From an uncultured Phycisphaerales bacterium (lineage in GTDB: Bacteria; Planctomycetota; Phycisphaerae; Phycisphaerales; UBA1924), in the NCBI GenBank assembly GCA_937995595.1, contig CALKJW010000020.1, positions 47,096 to 111,095 on the forward strand: a stretch of 64,000 bases of DNA. Direction: 5' to 3'. This document shows positions 8,170-18,034 of this stretch, one piece after another (the stretch's first letter is position 1; each line of letters starts with the position of its first letter). A program made the translations under genes and the position numbers. The notes beneath the pieces were generated by a model. The model did no database searches and was not told the DNA's origin. It saw only the letters and a list, made by a program, of their open reading frames with translations.

Positions 8170-9678
8170 ATGCCCGAAACGTCCGTCAACCCGCACCTGG
8201 CGCTCCTGCCGATCGTCCTGCCGCTGGCCGCGGCGGCGGTCGGGCTGCTGCTGCTGCGTCACCGGCCGCGCGCCATGGCGCTGCTGGCGCTGGCGGCGAT
8301 GGCCGGGGGCGTGTGGGCGAGTTGGTCGCTGGTGTCGGCGGTGAACGCCGAGGGCGCGCCGGTGGTTCTGCACGTGGGCGGCTGGCGCGCGCCGTTCGGC
8401 ATCAACCTCGTGGCCGATCACCTGGGCGCGATGATGGCGCTGATGTGCCAGTCGGTGCTGCTGGCGGGCGTGCTGTACGCGCGCGGCTGCCGCGACACGT
8501 GCGTCCGGTTCCCGGTGTTCTACCCGCTGCTGCTCACGCTCGCCGCGGGCCTGACGGGCGCGATGCTGACCGGCGACCTGTTCAACTTCTTCGTGTTCGC
8601 GGAGTTGGTCGTCATCTCTGGCACGGTGCTCACGGCGTGCTCGGACCATCGCGGCGGCGTCGAGGCCGCGTACAAGTACTTCTACATCGCGCTGGTGGCG
8701 GCGATGGCGCTGCTCCTGGCCAACGGCTGCCTGTACGCCGAGTACGGCACGCTGAACATGGCCGACCTGGCCGCGCGCATCGCCGATCGCCCCGACGCCC
8801 CGCTCGCCGGCGTCGCGCTGGGCCTGCTGCTGGTGAGCCTGGGCATCAAGTGCGCCGCGGTGCCGTTCCACTTCTGGCAGCCCGACTTCCACACCACCTC
8901 GCCGACCGCCGTGAGCGCGATGCTCTCGTCGGTCGTCGTCAAGCTCGGCGTGTACGGGCTGATCCGCGTGTCGATGCTGCTGTTCCCGCACGCCGACTCG
9001 GTGTCGCCGCTGCTGGTCGGCGCGGGCGTCGCGGGCGTGGCCGTCGGCGGGCTGGGCGCGGTGGGGACGCACGACCTCAAGCGCATGCTCGCCTATTCCA
9101 CGCTGGCGCAGATCGGCTTCATGCTCGTGGCCGTGGGCTGGAAGTCCGGCCCGGCGATCGCCGCGGCGCTGGTCTTCGCGATCAACCACGCGCTGGTCAA
9201 GGCGGCGATGCTGATGCTGGCCGGCGCGGTGGCGAGCCGCGCGCCCGTCAAGTCGGCCTCGTTCGAGGTCGTCGCCGGCGTCGGCCGCGCGCTGCCCGGC
9301 GCGGGCGTGCTGTTCCTGCTCGGCGGGATGGCGCTGGCGGGCCTGCCGCCGATGAACGGGTTTGTCTCCAAACTCGGCGTGTTCCGCGCGGGCGTCGATC
9401 AGGCCGCGTGGCTCGCGCTGGGCGCGCTGGCCGTCGGCAGCCTGTGCACGTTCGTCTACGTCGCGAGGTCGTTCCAGCGCGTGTGGTGGGAGTCGCCCGA
9501 AGCGGCCGTGCACGCCAAGCCGTACGGCGACTCGCTGGCCGCGCCGCTGCTGCTGATCACGGCGAGCCTCGCGCTGGGCGTCGCGCCCCAGCCGCTGCTG
9601 TCGTTCGCGTCCGACACCGCCGCGTGGCTCGCCGACCCCGCCGTGTACATCGACGCCTCGCTGAAGGGGACGCCATGA
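8170..9678 (+). CDS. mrpD: Mrp antiporter subunit D (NuoM/N-like)
   Basis: Encodes 502 residues, about 14 predicted membrane helices. It is the second NuoL/M/N-type channel subunit of Mrp, with L-T-G-D-L-F-N-F-F-V-F-x-E-L near residue 140, the V-P-F-H-F-W-x-P-D block and the L-K-R-M-L-A-Y-S-T-L-A-Q-I-G motif. It begins 3 nt after the mrpC stop and its stop overlaps the mrpE ATG (ATGA), so it is cotranscribed and probably coupled. Confidence 0.94.
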   Translation: MPETSVNPHLALLPIVLPLAAAAVGLLLLRHRPRAMALLALAAMAGGVWASWSLVSAVNAEGAPVVLHVGGWRAPFGINLVADHLGAMMALMCQSVLLAGVLYARGCRDTCVRFPVFYPLLLTLAAGLTGAMLTGDLFNFFVFAELVVISGTVLTACSDHRGGVEAAYKYFYIALVAAMALLLANGCLYAEYGTLNMADLAARIADRPDAPLAGVALGLLLVSLGIKCAAVPFHFWQPDFHTTSPTAVSAMLSSVVVKLGVYGLIRVSMLLFPHADSVSPLLVGAGVAGVAVGGLGAVGTHDLKRMLAYSTLAQIGFMLVAVGWKSGPAIAAALVFAINHALVKAAMLMLAGAVASRAPVKSASFEVVAGVGRALPGAGVLFLLGGMALAGLPPMNGFVSKLGVFRAGVDQAAWLALGALAVGSLCTFVYVARSFQRVWWESPEAAVHAKPYGDSLAAPLLLITASLALGVAPQPLLSFASDTAAWLADPAVYIDASLKGTP

Positions 9679-10208
9679 TCCAGGCCGTGAAGAACGCCGT
9701 GTTCGCGCGTGTCCCGCTCGCCGCGGGCCTGACCGCGCTCTACCTGCTCATCACCGGCAACGCCGAGCCGAGCAACTTCGCCGTCGCGGCGGTGCTGGGC
9801 GTCGGGCTTTCGCTGCTGCTCCCTCCGCCCGAGACGCGCCGCAGCGCGCGCGACTGGCCCCGCATCGTCACCGCGTTCGTCGTGCACAGCCTGACCGTCG
9901 CGTGGGACGTGCTGGTCAACGGCCTGCTGGTCGCCTCGCTGGTGCTGTGGCGGCGGTCGCGAGTGCGGCCCGGACTGGTGCGCATCCGCAACGGCCACAG
10001 CACCGACATGGCCGCCGCGCTCGACGCGCACGCCGTTTCGCTCTCGCCCGGCCAACTGGTCCTGAAGATCGAGCCCGACCACTACACCACGCACTGCCTG
10101 CTCGCGCCCGAGGTTCGCGCCGAGGGCCCCGACGCCGGCGCGACACGCCGCGCCCGAATCGAACGCTTCGCCGGGAGCCGCGACGCGGCCGGAAAGGAGG
10201 CCGACTGA
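9675..10208 (+). CDS. mrpE: Mrp antiporter subunit E
   Basis: Encodes 177 residues from the ATG overlapping the mrpD stop. Two N-terminal membrane helices are followed by a cytoplasmic domain with the MnhE block S-L-S-P-G-Q-L-V-L-x-I. The C-terminal tail (about 25 residues, Arg/Glu-rich) extends beyond the usual domain. Accessory subunit of the Mrp complex. Confidence 0.92.
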   Translation: MIQAVKNAVFARVPLAAGLTALYLLITGNAEPSNFAVAAVLGVGLSLLLPPPETRRSARDWPRIVTAFVVHSLTVAWDVLVNGLLVASLVLWRRSRVRPGLVRIRNGHSTDMAAALDAHAVSLSPGQLVLKIEPDHYTTHCLLAPEVRAEGPDAGATRRARIERFAGSRDAAGKEAD

Positions 10209-10210
10209 TC

Positions 10211-10555
10211 ATGCCCGCGTTCCTCCACTACACGCTCGACGCCGCGATTCTCGCGCACCTCGCGCTGCTCGCGGCGTGCATCGTGCGCCTGTGCCGCGGC
10301 GAGAACGCCTTCGACCGCCTGCTGGCCGTCGATCTCATCGGCACGCTGCTGCTCGCCATCGCGGTGCTCTTCGCCATCCGCGAGGGTCAGAGCCTCGTCC
10401 TGGACGTGGCCCTCGGCCTGGCCGCCGTCGGCTTCACGGGCAGCATCCTGCTGGCCAAATACGTGGCCGACGACGCGGTGATCACAGGCTCGGGCGACGC
10501 CGCGGCCGACCCGGACCGGCCGCGTTCGCGCGCCCACACGGAGAGCAGCCCATGA
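10211..10555 (+). CDS. mrpF: Mrp antiporter subunit F
   Basis: Encodes 114 residues with three membrane helices and the MnhF-type R-L-C-R-G-x-N-A-F-D-R-L-L-A-V-D block near residue 27. It starts 2 nt after the mrpE stop and ends overlapping mrpG. The polar tail (after about residue 88) is longer than in many MrpF proteins. Confidence 0.92.
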   Translation: MPAFLHYTLDAAILAHLALLAACIVRLCRGENAFDRLLAVDLIGTLLLAIAVLFAIREGQSLVLDVALGLAAVGFTGSILLAKYVADDAVITGSGDAAADPDRPRSRAHTESSP

Positions 10556-10860
10556 CCCACGCCACCGCCACACTCGCCGCCGCGGCGGTCATCCTCGGCA
10601 CGCTGTTCTCCATCATCGGCGTGCTGGGGCTGGTGCGGTTCCCCGATGTCTACAGCCGCCTGCACGCCACGGGCAAGGTCAGCGTCTTCGGCGTGACGAT
10701 CCTGCTGCTCGCGGCGATCGCGCTCGACATCGCGGGCATCGGCAAGGCGATGGTGCTGATCGGCTACCTCATCCTCGCTGGCCCGGTGCTCTCGCACGCG
10801 CTGGCCGCCGCGGCACGGACGGCGGGCGTGAGGATGGAGGGAGAGGACGCCGCGCCCTGA
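10552..10860 (+). CDS. mrpG: Mrp antiporter subunit G
   Basis: Encodes 102 residues, with start codon overlapping the mrpF stop. Hydrophobic throughout, with G-L-V-R-F-P-D-V-Y-S-R-L-H-A-T-G-K, the MnhG/PhaG signature. It is the last gene of the mrp operon, followed after 32 nt by a strong hairpin. Confidence 0.93.
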   Translation: MTHATATLAAAAVILGTLFSIIGVLGLVRFPDVYSRLHATGKVSVFGVTILLLAAIALDIAGIGKAMVLIGYLILAGPVLSHALAAAARTAGVRMEGEDAAP

Positions 10861-10892
10861 GGGCGCCGCTCGCCGGACAACTGGCAACGAAG

Positions 10893-10920
10893 AAGGCCCC
10901 GGGCGTGCGCCCGGGGCCTT
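10893..10920. terminator. Bidirectional terminator between mrpG and groEL
   Basis: A 13-bp perfect GC-rich inverted repeat (10893-10905 with 10908-10920) around a 2-nt centre, with AA at the left edge and TT at the right. It sits between the converging mrp operon (plus) and groEL (minus) and can serve both. Confidence 0.8.
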
Positions 10921-10953
10921 GGAGTGTGTTCGACCGCCGCGTAACGGACTCGA

Positions 10954-12654
<1,701 letters not shown>

Positions 12655-12858
12655 TCAACCGATCTTGATCCACGCCACGTCGGCGGAATCGATGATGTAC
12701 ACGTGCTTGCCGTCGGTGAGTTTGATCAGGTGATCGGGCTCCTCGGGCAGCAGCATCGCGTTGGTCACGATGCACTTCTCGGCGTGCGCGAAGAACACGA
12801 CGGCGTCGCGCTTGCCGTTGAGTTCCTTGCAGGCCTGTCGGAGTTGCTCGGTCGTCAT
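12655..12858 (-). CDS. 67-residue protein of unknown function between groES and groEL
   Basis: A small frame of 67 residues starting 10 nt after the groES stop and ending 63 nt before groEL, so it should be on the same message. The protein has [29 protein letters not shown], and an end rich in beta-branched residues ([15 protein letters not shown]), consistent with a compact alpha/beta or all-beta fold. No family was recognised. Tight packing within a chaperonin operon argues that it is real, but no good ribosome site is visible. Confidence 0.6.
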   Translation of the reverse strand: MTTEQLRQACKELNGKRDAVVFFAHAEKCIVTNAMLLPEEPDHLIKLTDGKHVYIIDSADVAWIKIG

Positions 12859-12868
12859 GGCGCGTGGG

Positions 12869-13201
12869 TCACTCGACGATCGCGAGCACTTCCTCCTCGC
12901 TCATGACCAGCAGTTTCTGCTCGTCGCCCGCCGCCCCGAGTTTGATCTCGGTCCCGGCGTAGGACGAGAAGATCACGCGGTCGCCCTTCTTGACGGTCAG
13001 CGGGATCAGTTCGCCCGTCTCGCTGTTGATCGTGCCCGTGCCGACCGCGACGACCACGCCGGTCTTGGGCGTGTCCTTGGCCTTCTCGGGCAGGTACAGG
13101 CCGCTCTCGGTGCGGTCCTCGGCCTCGTCGCGGCGGACGAGGATCTTGTCGTGCAGCGGACGGATCTTCGCGGCGGCGGGGGCGGTTGCGGTCTTCGACA
13201 T
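12869..13201 (-). CDS. groES: 10-kDa co-chaperonin GroES
   Basis: Encodes 110 residues from ATG 13201, chosen because GAGGAG lies about 9 nt upstream; an in-frame ATG at 13255 would add 18 residues foreign to the family. Residues about 12-110 match Cpn10: I-R-P-L-H-D-K-I-L-V-R-R, G-L-Y-L-P-E-K-A-K (the mobile-loop region) and K-K-G-D-R-V-I-F-S-S-Y-A-G-T-E. The N-terminus carries an extra Ala-rich segment of about 10 residues. No CIRCE inverted repeat was seen upstream. Confidence 0.96.
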   Translation of the reverse strand: MSKTATAPAAAKIRPLHDKILVRRDEAEDRTESGLYLPEKAKDTPKTGVVVAVGTGTINSETGELIPLTVKKGDRVIFSSYAGTEIKLGAAGDEQKLLVMSEEEVLAIVE

Positions 13202-13303
13202 GGTCAGCGTCTCCTCGAATGCGGTAAACGGTTCCGGATGAGCGGTTGTCGGCATGCCAAACGCCGGACGCGGCGTTCGGGCCGTGGGTTGAACGATCGA
13301 CGG

Positions 13304-14059
13304 TCACGGGCTCCCCGGCCAGCGGCCGTGGTAGAAGCGCTGCATGCAGCGCTGCAGGACCTTGAGCATGAGTTCGACGTCCGCCGCGGCCCGGTCGACC
13401 ACCGCGAACGCGTCGCACCGCAGCGCGGCGGACATGTGGCGGGTGGCGTCGCGCGCGCTGCGGGCCTGCTGCACGACGACCGTCGGCGGGGGGGAGTCGA
13501 GCCGGCGGAGCAGTTCGAGCACGCGCGGGCCGGCCTCTTCGACGGGCGCGGGCGTGGTCGAACCGGCATCGAGCGGCAGACCCAGGTCAACAACCGCGAT
13601 GTGCACGGGGTTGGTGCGGATCGCACGCTCCGCCTCGCGTGCCGTGCGAACGCGCAGCGAGTGCACGCCCATCGGCTCCAGCAGCGCGGGCAGGCGATCG
13701 ACCCACGACTCGTTCTGCCAACCGCCCCACGACAGAAGCAGGTTCAGCCGCCGGCCGCGGTCGGTCGGGGGCAGATGGCCGCCCGTGTCACGCGGCGGGA
13801 AGCGGTCGAGGCGGAGTTCGGCCCACCGATCGCTCGTCTGGCCTGCGGGCGGGAGCGCATCGGGTGCCTCGCCGTCCGGATGGCCGTCCGACTCCGCGCC
13901 GTGGGCAAGGGGTGAAATCCGGCGAATGTTGAAGCGGAACAACGGTTGAACGCCGCGGCCCGCACTCAGCCGCTGAGCCAGCCGACCGCCGAACGGCAGC
14001 AACACGCCCGCCGCGACGGGCTGGTTCGGAGTCGGGGATTGCGTGCGCAGCATCACCAT
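13304..14059 (-). CDS. Receiver-like (degenerate response-regulator) protein
   Basis: About 251 residues if started at ATG 14059 (a second ATG lies at 14053; no ribosome site decides). The N-terminal half (to about residue 125) is Pro/Arg-rich without a recognised domain. The C-terminal half begins with L-L-L-S-W-G-G-W and contains P-V-H-I-A-V-V-D-L-G-L-P-L-D, matching the beta3 strand and phosphoacceptor Asp of CheY-like receivers, then P-P-P-T-V-V-V-Q and A-F-A-V-V-D-R-A-A where a normal receiver has its Thr/Ser and Lys. The acidic pair before beta1 is not obvious. Probably a divergent receiver; it lies 102 nt upstream of groES in the same direction. Confidence 0.6.
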   Translation of the reverse strand: MVMLRTQSPTPNQPVAAGVLLPFGGRLAQRLSAGRGVQPLFRFNIRRISPLAHGAESDGHPDGEAPDALPPAGQTSDRWAELRLDRFPPRDTGGHLPPTDRGRRLNLLLSWGGWQNESWVDRLPALLEPMGVHSLRVRTAREAERAIRTNPVHIAVVDLGLPLDAGSTTPAPVEEAGPRVLELLRRLDSPPPTVVVQQARSARDATRHMSAALRCDAFAVVDRAAADVELMLKVLQRCMQRFYHGRWPGSP

Positions 14060-14315
14060 TGCGGCCAGACGATGGCAAGTCCTGTGCCGAAGGTCGCAGG
14101 CGGTTTGGGTGCCCTGGTCACTCGGATGGCCGCCAAAACCGGGCCTTTGGACGGCGGGGGCGGGTGCATGTGGCTGCGATGGCCTGCCAGCCCGCCGCGG
14201 CGGTCGTGTGTCGGTGCCATTTCGGCAGGTGGCAAGTAGTGGCCATCGGTCTCCGCGCGTGGTGCACGGGACCGATCGCTGGCGAACAGAAACCTGCCGC
14301 GGCGGGGCGAGCGGG

Positions 14316-14321
14316 TACACT
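14316..14321 (+). promoter_or_regulatory. Leaderless -10 box (TACACT) of rmuC
   Basis: TACACT followed by 6 nt and then the ATG at 14328, the same geometry as prmC. The intergenic stretch 14060-14315 upstream is GC-rich and shows no other feature I can support. Confidence 0.6.
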
Positions 14322-14327
14322 GACCGC

Positions 14328-15695
14328 ATGGAGATCGCACTGGTCATTGTGGGTGTGCTCGCGGTGGGGCTTGCCGTCGTGACCGTCTGGCTGGCGATGG
14401 AGCGCGGGCGGCTTGTCGCGGCGGCCGATGCGGCCGCGCGCGACGCCAACAACGCACGCGAAGAGCGCGAGCGGCTGGGAGCGCAGTTGCGCGAGGCGTC
14501 GAGCGCGGCGGCGGCGGCGGGGGAGCGTGCGACCGGCTTGGAGCGGCAACTGGCCGAGGCCGCGCAGCGCGGCGAGACGGAACTGGCCGATGCGATTGCG
14601 AAGCGCGACGCGCTGTGGGAGGAGAAGGCGCGCCGGATCGAGCAGGTCGCGAGCGAGAAACTCGCCAGCGCGCAGCGCGAACGCGACGCCGTGAAGACCC
14701 AACTCGACCAGATGGAGGCGAAGATGCGGGAAGCCTTCGCCGCGATCTCGCGCGAGGCGATGGAGAAGAACTCGACGCAGTTTCTGGCGCTGGCGGAGCA
14801 GAAACTCGAGTCCAAGCGGTCGGCCGTCGACGAACTGGTCAAGCCGATCGCCGAGACGCTGAAGAGGACCGACGAGAAACTCGCGGTGATCGAGTCGGCC
14901 GGATCGTCGCTCAAGGAGGAAACGACGCGGCTGGTGCGGGCGCTGCGCGACCCGCACGTGCGCGGGCGGTACGGCGAGATCCAGTTGCGCCGCGTGGCGG
15001 AACTGGCGGGCATGAGCGACAACTGCGACTTCTACGAGCAGGACCAGACGCGCGACGCGGACGGCAACCCGCTGCGGCCGGACATGGTGATCCGGATGCC
15101 CAGCGACCGCGTGGTGGTCGTCGACGCCAAGACCAACATCCGCGCCTATCTGGAGGCGATGGAGGCGGCGACGCCGGACGAGGCGGAGGCGTGCCTCGAA
15201 CGCTTCGCGCGCCACGTGTCGGAGCAGGCCACGGCGCTGGCGCGGAAGAAGTACTGGACGCAGTACCGGGGATCGCCGGAGTTCGTGGTGATGTTCATCC
15301 CCGGCGATCAGTTCATCGACGCCGCGCTGCGGCGCGAGGCGACGCTGCTGGAGCGCGCGGCCGAGCAGGGGGTGCTGCTGGCGGGGCCCTCGACGCTGAT
15401 CGGGCTTCTGCGCGCGGTGGCCGTGGGGTACAGGGAGCAGCGGCTCGCGCAGGCGGCGGAGGAACTGCGCGAGCTGGGCAGGGAGCTCCACGAGCGTGCC
15501 GCCACCGCGTTCGCGCACGTGCTGCAACTGGGCCGGGCGATCAACTCGACCGTCGACAGTTATAATAAGTTCGTTGGTTCTTATGAATCCCGCCTGGAGC
15601 CGACGCTCAAGAAGTTCGAGGACGCGGGCGTGAAGAGCGCCAAGGAACTGCCCGAGGTCCGGACGGTGGACACGCGGGCGAGGGTGACGGAGTAG
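14328..15695 (+). CDS. rmuC: DNA recombination protein RmuC
   Basis: Encodes 455 residues from ATG 14328. An N-terminal membrane helix (residues about 2-24) is followed by a long Ala/Glu/Arg-rich coiled coil (about 25-180) and the RmuC nuclease-fold domain: the L-R-D-P-H-V-R-G-R-Y-G-E-I-Q-L block, a P-D-M-V-I-R-M-P stretch, V-V-V-D-A-K and P-G-D-Q-F. Family members limit inversions at short repeats and are thought to be membrane-tethered nucleases. It is followed after 18 nt by a phosphoribosyltransferase gene, perhaps on the same message. Confidence 0.93.
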   Translation: MEIALVIVGVLAVGLAVVTVWLAMERGRLVAAADAAARDANNAREERERLGAQLREASSAAAAAGERATGLERQLAEAAQRGETELADAIAKRDALWEEKARRIEQVASEKLASAQRERDAVKTQLDQMEAKMREAFAAISREAMEKNSTQFLALAEQKLESKRSAVDELVKPIAETLKRTDEKLAVIESAGSSLKEETTRLVRALRDPHVRGRYGEIQLRRVAELAGMSDNCDFYEQDQTRDADGNPLRPDMVIRMPSDRVVVVDAKTNIRAYLEAMEAATPDEAEACLERFARHVSEQATALARKKYWTQYRGSPEFVVMFIPGDQFIDAALRREATLLERAAEQGVLLAGPSTLIGLLRAVAVGYREQRLAQAAEELRELGRELHERAATAFAHVLQLGRAINSTVDSYNKFVGSYESRLEPTLKKFEDAGVKSAKELPEVRTVDTRARVTE

Positions 15696-15713
15696 CCCGC
15701 CGGGGGTTTGAGC

Positions 15714-16370
15714 ATGCGCACGCCAGCACCGTACGCCGACCGCGCCGACGCCGGGGCCCGGCTGGCCGCGAGGCTCGCCGGGCTGGGCCTGAGGCGCCCG
15801 CTGGTGCTGGCGGTCCCGCGCGGCGGGGTCGAGGTCGGCGCGCCGATCGCCGACACGCTGGGCGGCGAACTCGACGTGGTGCTGGCTCGGAAACTCCGCG
15901 CGCCCTCGCAGCCTGAACTGGCGCTTGGCGCTGTGGGCGAGGACGGCCGGGCGCACCTGAACGAGTACGGCCGCGAGGTGTACGCGGGAGCGCCGGAGAT
16001 CATCGAACGCGCCAAGGCTCGCGAACTGGCCGAGATCGCGAGGCGGCGAGAGATGTTCCGGGCGGTCCGGCCCGCGGCGGAGATCGCCGGGCGCGACGTG
16101 GTGGTCGTTGACGACGGCATGGCGACCGGTTCGACATTGATCGCCGCGCTGCACGCGGTCCGCGCGGCGGGCCCGGCCCGAGTCGTTGTTGCCCTGCCGG
16201 CCATGCCGTACTCGCGGCAGGGGGAGATCCGTGCGCTGTGCGACGACCTTGTGTGCCCTGTCGCGACCGACGACTTCTTCGCGGTCGGACAGTTCTACCA
16301 CGACTTCAGCGAGGTGAGCGACAACCGCGTCGCGGAGTTGCTGCGGCGGCACGCCGGGCCGCAGCACTGA
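15714..16370 (+). CDS. Phosphoribosyltransferase-family protein
   Basis: Encodes 218 residues from ATG 15714; an in-frame TTG 6 nt earlier is possible. A type I phosphoribosyltransferase fold is indicated by L-A-V-P-R-G-G-V-E-V-G near residue 35 and the PRPP loop V-V-V-V-D-D-G-M-A-T-G-S-T near residue 140. The arrangement matches the stand-alone family often annotated as predicted phosphoribosyltransferases and not ComF, Upp or Apt. The substrate is unknown. Confidence 0.82.
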   Translation: MRTPAPYADRADAGARLAARLAGLGLRRPLVLAVPRGGVEVGAPIADTLGGELDVVLARKLRAPSQPELALGAVGEDGRAHLNEYGREVYAGAPEIIERAKARELAEIARRREMFRAVRPAAEIAGRDVVVVDDGMATGSTLIAALHAVRAAGPARVVVALPAMPYSRQGEIRALCDDLVCPVATDDFFAVGQFYHDFSEVSDNRVAELLRRHAGPQH

Positions 16371-16393
16371 CTGAGCGCGGGGCGCCGGCGCCA

Positions 16394-18034
16394 TCAGCGT
16401 TGCGAGTCCGTGCTCGCGCGGCGGGCGCGGACGCCGAGGAACATCGGGATCTCGCGGCGGGCGCGGTTCTCCTCGGCCGCGCGCGGGCCGGAGGTGCTCT
16501 CGCGCAGACTCGGCCACTCCTCCAGAGCGTCGACGAGCAGGCCCGCCCTGGCGAGCGCGCCGACGTACGCCTGAAGCGGCCGGTGGAAGGTGAGCGTGCG
16601 GACGCTGCCCTTGCCGTGCGCGGCCTTGCCCGGCTGCATCTCGATCTCGCGCACGTCGGACGACAGGTAACCGTCGATGCGCCGGTACTGGCGCGACTGT
16701 CGGTCGTCCCACCCCCACGCGCTCTGGCCGACGGCGCGGAACGCGGGGTGCGAGACGACAAACACGAACGCGCCACCGGGCCGCAACGCCGCGGCGACGC
16801 CGCGCATCACCGGCTCGAGCGTGTCGATGTTGCCCAGCGCCATGACGCACGCGGCACGGTCAAAGGCGCCGCGGAGATCGGCGGGCAGCGCGGCCCAGAG
16901 GTCGCGCGCATCGCCCACGAGGTAGCGCTGGTTCGGGTCGTCGCCGGCGCGGCGCGCGGCCGCTTCGATCAGCCCAGGCGCGGCGTCGACGCCGGTGACG
17001 CTGCAGCCCATCGCGGCGAGCCGGCGCGCCAGCACGCCCTGCCCGCAGGCGACGTCGAGCACGCGCGAGCCCGGCTGCGCGTTGAGAAGGCGGAGCGCGC
17101 CGGGGAGGATGACGCGCTCGTAGTGGTCGTTGCCGCGGTCGTCGAGCAGGTCGTCGTACCAGTCCGCGACGTTCTGCCACGAGGTGGCGTGTCCCGGCTG
17201 GGGCGCGGGCGGGCGCGGCGGCGCGGGCGCGGCCGTGCCGGCGGCCCTGTAGAACGAGTCCGGCGGCGGCGAAGTGAAGACGATCTCCTGACCGGTCGCG
17301 GGGTGGGCAAAGCCGAGTTCGGCCGCGTGCAGGCCGAGGCGGCCGATCGGGTTCGTGTGTGCGCCGAATCGCCGGTCGCCCACGAGGGGGTGGCCCATGT
17401 CGGCAAAGTGGATGCGGATCTGGTTCTTGCGGCCGGTTTCGAGCCGCGCTTCGACAAGTGTCCGGCCGTTGCCCGCGGCGAGCACGCGGAAGTGCGTCAC
17501 GGCGAGTTTGCCGGGGCCGGGCCGTCCGGGGCGCAGGTCCGCCGCGCGGCCGCGGCGCGGCGATTCGTCCGCCTCCTCGTCGCGCATCATGGACTGGCGC
17601 GAGCCCTCGAAGCCGGGCGGCCCGATCACGCCCTCGGCCAGCGCGAGGTACTTTCGGCGCACGCGCTTGGCGCGGAAGTCCTCCTTGAGCCAGTTGAAGG
17701 CGCGCTGGCTTCTGGCAAAGACCACAAGGCCCGAGGCCTCCTTGTCGAGCCGGTGAATGACCCACACCGGCGGCGGCGGCGCACCGCGCGCGTCGTCGTC
17801 GCGCGGCTTGCCCGGCCCGCGACGTCCGGGCCCGCGGACGTACTGCTTGAGCGCGTCGAACAGGGTTCGCGGTTTGCCCGGCACCCGGTAGCCGCGAACG
17901 GGGCGCGGGTCGGCCGTGACCAGCCCCGTGGGCTTGTCGATGACGATGAGGTCGTCGTCCTCGTGAACGATGCGCACGCCCTTGGGCAGGGGGCTGGCGC
18001 CGGGGAGGGGGCGCTTGGGCGCGTTGCGGGTCAT
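16394..18034 (-). CDS. RluA-family pseudouridine synthase fused to a class I methyltransferase
   Basis: Encodes 546 residues. The ATG at 18034 overlaps the coaB stop (ATGA) and has GGAG 10 nt upstream. Residues about 20-270 are an RluA-type pseudouridine synthase: D-D-D-L-I-V-I-D-K-P-T-G-L, catalytic H-R-L-D-K-E-A-S-G-L (D97), G-R-K-N-Q-I-R-I-H and H-P-L-V-G-D. After a Pro/Ala linker (about 275-300), residues about 300-530 form a SAM-dependent methyltransferase with V-L-D-V-A-C-G-Q-G-V-L-A. Pseudouridine synthase and methyltransferase on one chain suggests two modifications of one RNA, but neither target is known. Confidence 0.88.
   Translation of the reverse strand: MTRNAPKRPLPGASPLPKGVRIVHEDDDLIVIDKPTGLVTADPRPVRGYRVPGKPRTLFDALKQYVRGPGRRGPGKPRDDDARGAPPPPVWVIHRLDKEASGLVVFARSQRAFNWLKEDFRAKRVRRKYLALAEGVIGPPGFEGSRQSMMRDEEADESPRRGRAADLRPGRPGPGKLAVTHFRVLAAGNGRTLVEARLETGRKNQIRIHFADMGHPLVGDRRFGAHTNPIGRLGLHAAELGFAHPATGQEIVFTSPPPDSFYRAAGTAAPAPPRPPAPQPGHATSWQNVADWYDDLLDDRGNDHYERVILPGALRLLNAQPGSRVLDVACGQGVLARRLAAMGCSVTGVDAAPGLIEAAARRAGDDPNQRYLVGDARDLWAALPADLRGAFDRAACVMALGNIDTLEPVMRGVAAALRPGGAFVFVVSHPAFRAVGQSAWGWDDRQSRQYRRIDGYLSSDVREIEMQPGKAAHGKGSVRTLTFHRPLQAYVGALARAGLLVDALEEWPSLRESTSGPRAAEENRARREIPMFLGVRARRASTDSQR

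Noticed and set aside
13202-13303. CIRCE element upstream of groES
   Set aside because: No TTAGCACTC-type inverted repeat is present.
13304-15022. 572-codon frame as one protein
   Set aside because: Everything beyond about 14059 lies antisense to rmuC and its promoter; only the 13304-14059 part looks like a protein.
14118-16850. 910-codon minus-strand frame opposite rmuC
   Set aside because: Low-complexity Arg/His-rich translation with no domain; rmuC and the phosphoribosyltransferase on the plus strand are clear.
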